Virus record (IMG/VR): IMGVR_UViG_3300032116_000088
Span: 1-64,000 of that record
DNA: 64,000 nucleotides
Reading direction: 5' to 3' (one strand)
Source of the DNA: a virus
Below the pieces are notes generated by a model, which did not search any database, was not told the DNA's origin, and saw nothing but the letters and a program-made list of their open reading frames with translations. How positions within the stretch are numbered: the stretch's first letter is position 1; each line of letters opens with the position of its first letter. Shown one piece after another: positions 63,919 to 64,000 of the stretch. The position numbers were made by a program, and so were the translations under genes.

Positions 63919-64000
63919 ATGAGCAATCCTACTTCATATTTCAGCGCACCCTCGACCGAATTAGACCCAAAGCTATTTAATGGCAGGTCTCTAAGGTCTT
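63919..64000 (+). CDS. Partial gene running off the window (N-terminus only)
   Basis: ATG 63919 opens a frame that continues past the window end, giving 27 residues (SNPTSYFSAPSTELDPKLFN, then GRSLRS). It lies 9 bases after the previous stop, but a good ribosome site is not obvious. The segment LDPKLFNG recalls the start of some phage nucleotidyltransferase-like proteins I have seen, but this is far too short to assign. Confidence 0.5.
   Translation, partial: MSNPTSYFSAPSTELDPKLFNGRSLRS

Noticed and set aside
1-64000. tRNA genes, integrase and attachment site
   Set aside because: I found no cloverleaf-like sequence, no tyrosine or serine recombinase motif and no att-like repeat in the gaps, which are all short.

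Overview
The window is a contiguous stretch of a tailed, contractile-tail (myovirus-type) bacteriophage genome. Every gene I can support lies on the + strand, packed head to tail, with stop/start overlaps such as TAATG, TAGTG and ATGA almost throughout. The host is very probably an actinobacterium. The evidence is a WhiB-like iron-sulfur regulator (51070-51432), a lipoprotein resembling the actinobacterial DUF732 family (45087-45485), a PASTA-like domain in a virion protein and low-to-moderate GC by eye. An AT-leaning aquatic actinobacterium is a reasonable guess but is not proven by the sequence. No integrase, CRISPR array or tRNA gene was seen.

Layout. (1) 0-4 kb: M23 peptidoglycan peptidase (lysin candidate), small membrane and unknown genes, a PASTA-containing surface protein and a KTSC-domain protein. 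(2) 4.1-10.9 kb: packaging and head genes, namely large terminase, portal, coiled-coil scaffold-like protein and an N4-gp56-type major capsid protein, followed by strong hairpins and a canonical terminator. (3) 11-19.8 kb: neck/adaptor and fibre genes, including a collagen-like protein and three large fibres. (4) 19.8-22.2 kb: a run of twelve tiny, mostly lysine-rich genes including an HNH protein and three Cys-cluster microproteins, ended by a terminator. (5) 22.3-38.6 kb: contractile tail, with tail completion, sheath, tube, gp26-like protein plus an out-of-frame small ORF, tape measure with M23 domain, hub and LysM-like proteins, gp25, baseplate J/gp6, OB-fold spike and a P2-I-like protein with lectin-like modules. 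(6) 38.6-54.7 kb: holin-like membrane protein, then replication, recombination and regulation. These include a DnaC-like loader, SWIM-finger protein, DnaB helicase, CHC2/TOPRIM primase, SNF2 helicase, MerR-like protein, ssDNA-binding protein, family A DNA polymerase, RecA, Holliday-junction-type nuclease, WhiB, Cas4-type nuclease, DUF1599 protein, a second PD-(D/E)XK nuclease, RuvC-like resolvase and SpoVS. (7) 54.7-62.8 kb: a block of unrecognised proteins, four of which carry a related helical motif of the form HLxDAxxHLxxA. It ends in a terminator and probable promoter. (8) 62.8-64 kb: small zinc-binding and acidic proteins and one gene cut by the window end.

How it works together. The head module makes and fills the capsid, the tail module builds a contractile injector with wall-cutting M23 activity in the tape measure, and the replication module supplies an almost complete phage-encoded replisome plus recombination machinery that must still borrow host transcription. 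The most striking feature that ordinary annotation would miss is a roughly 70-80 residue beta-rich module. It occurs about nine times in five unrelated virion proteins, including the sheath and baseplate wedge, and in several cases it visibly splits a host domain. The lysine-rich microgene array and the helical-motif block are the best candidates for an undescribed system.
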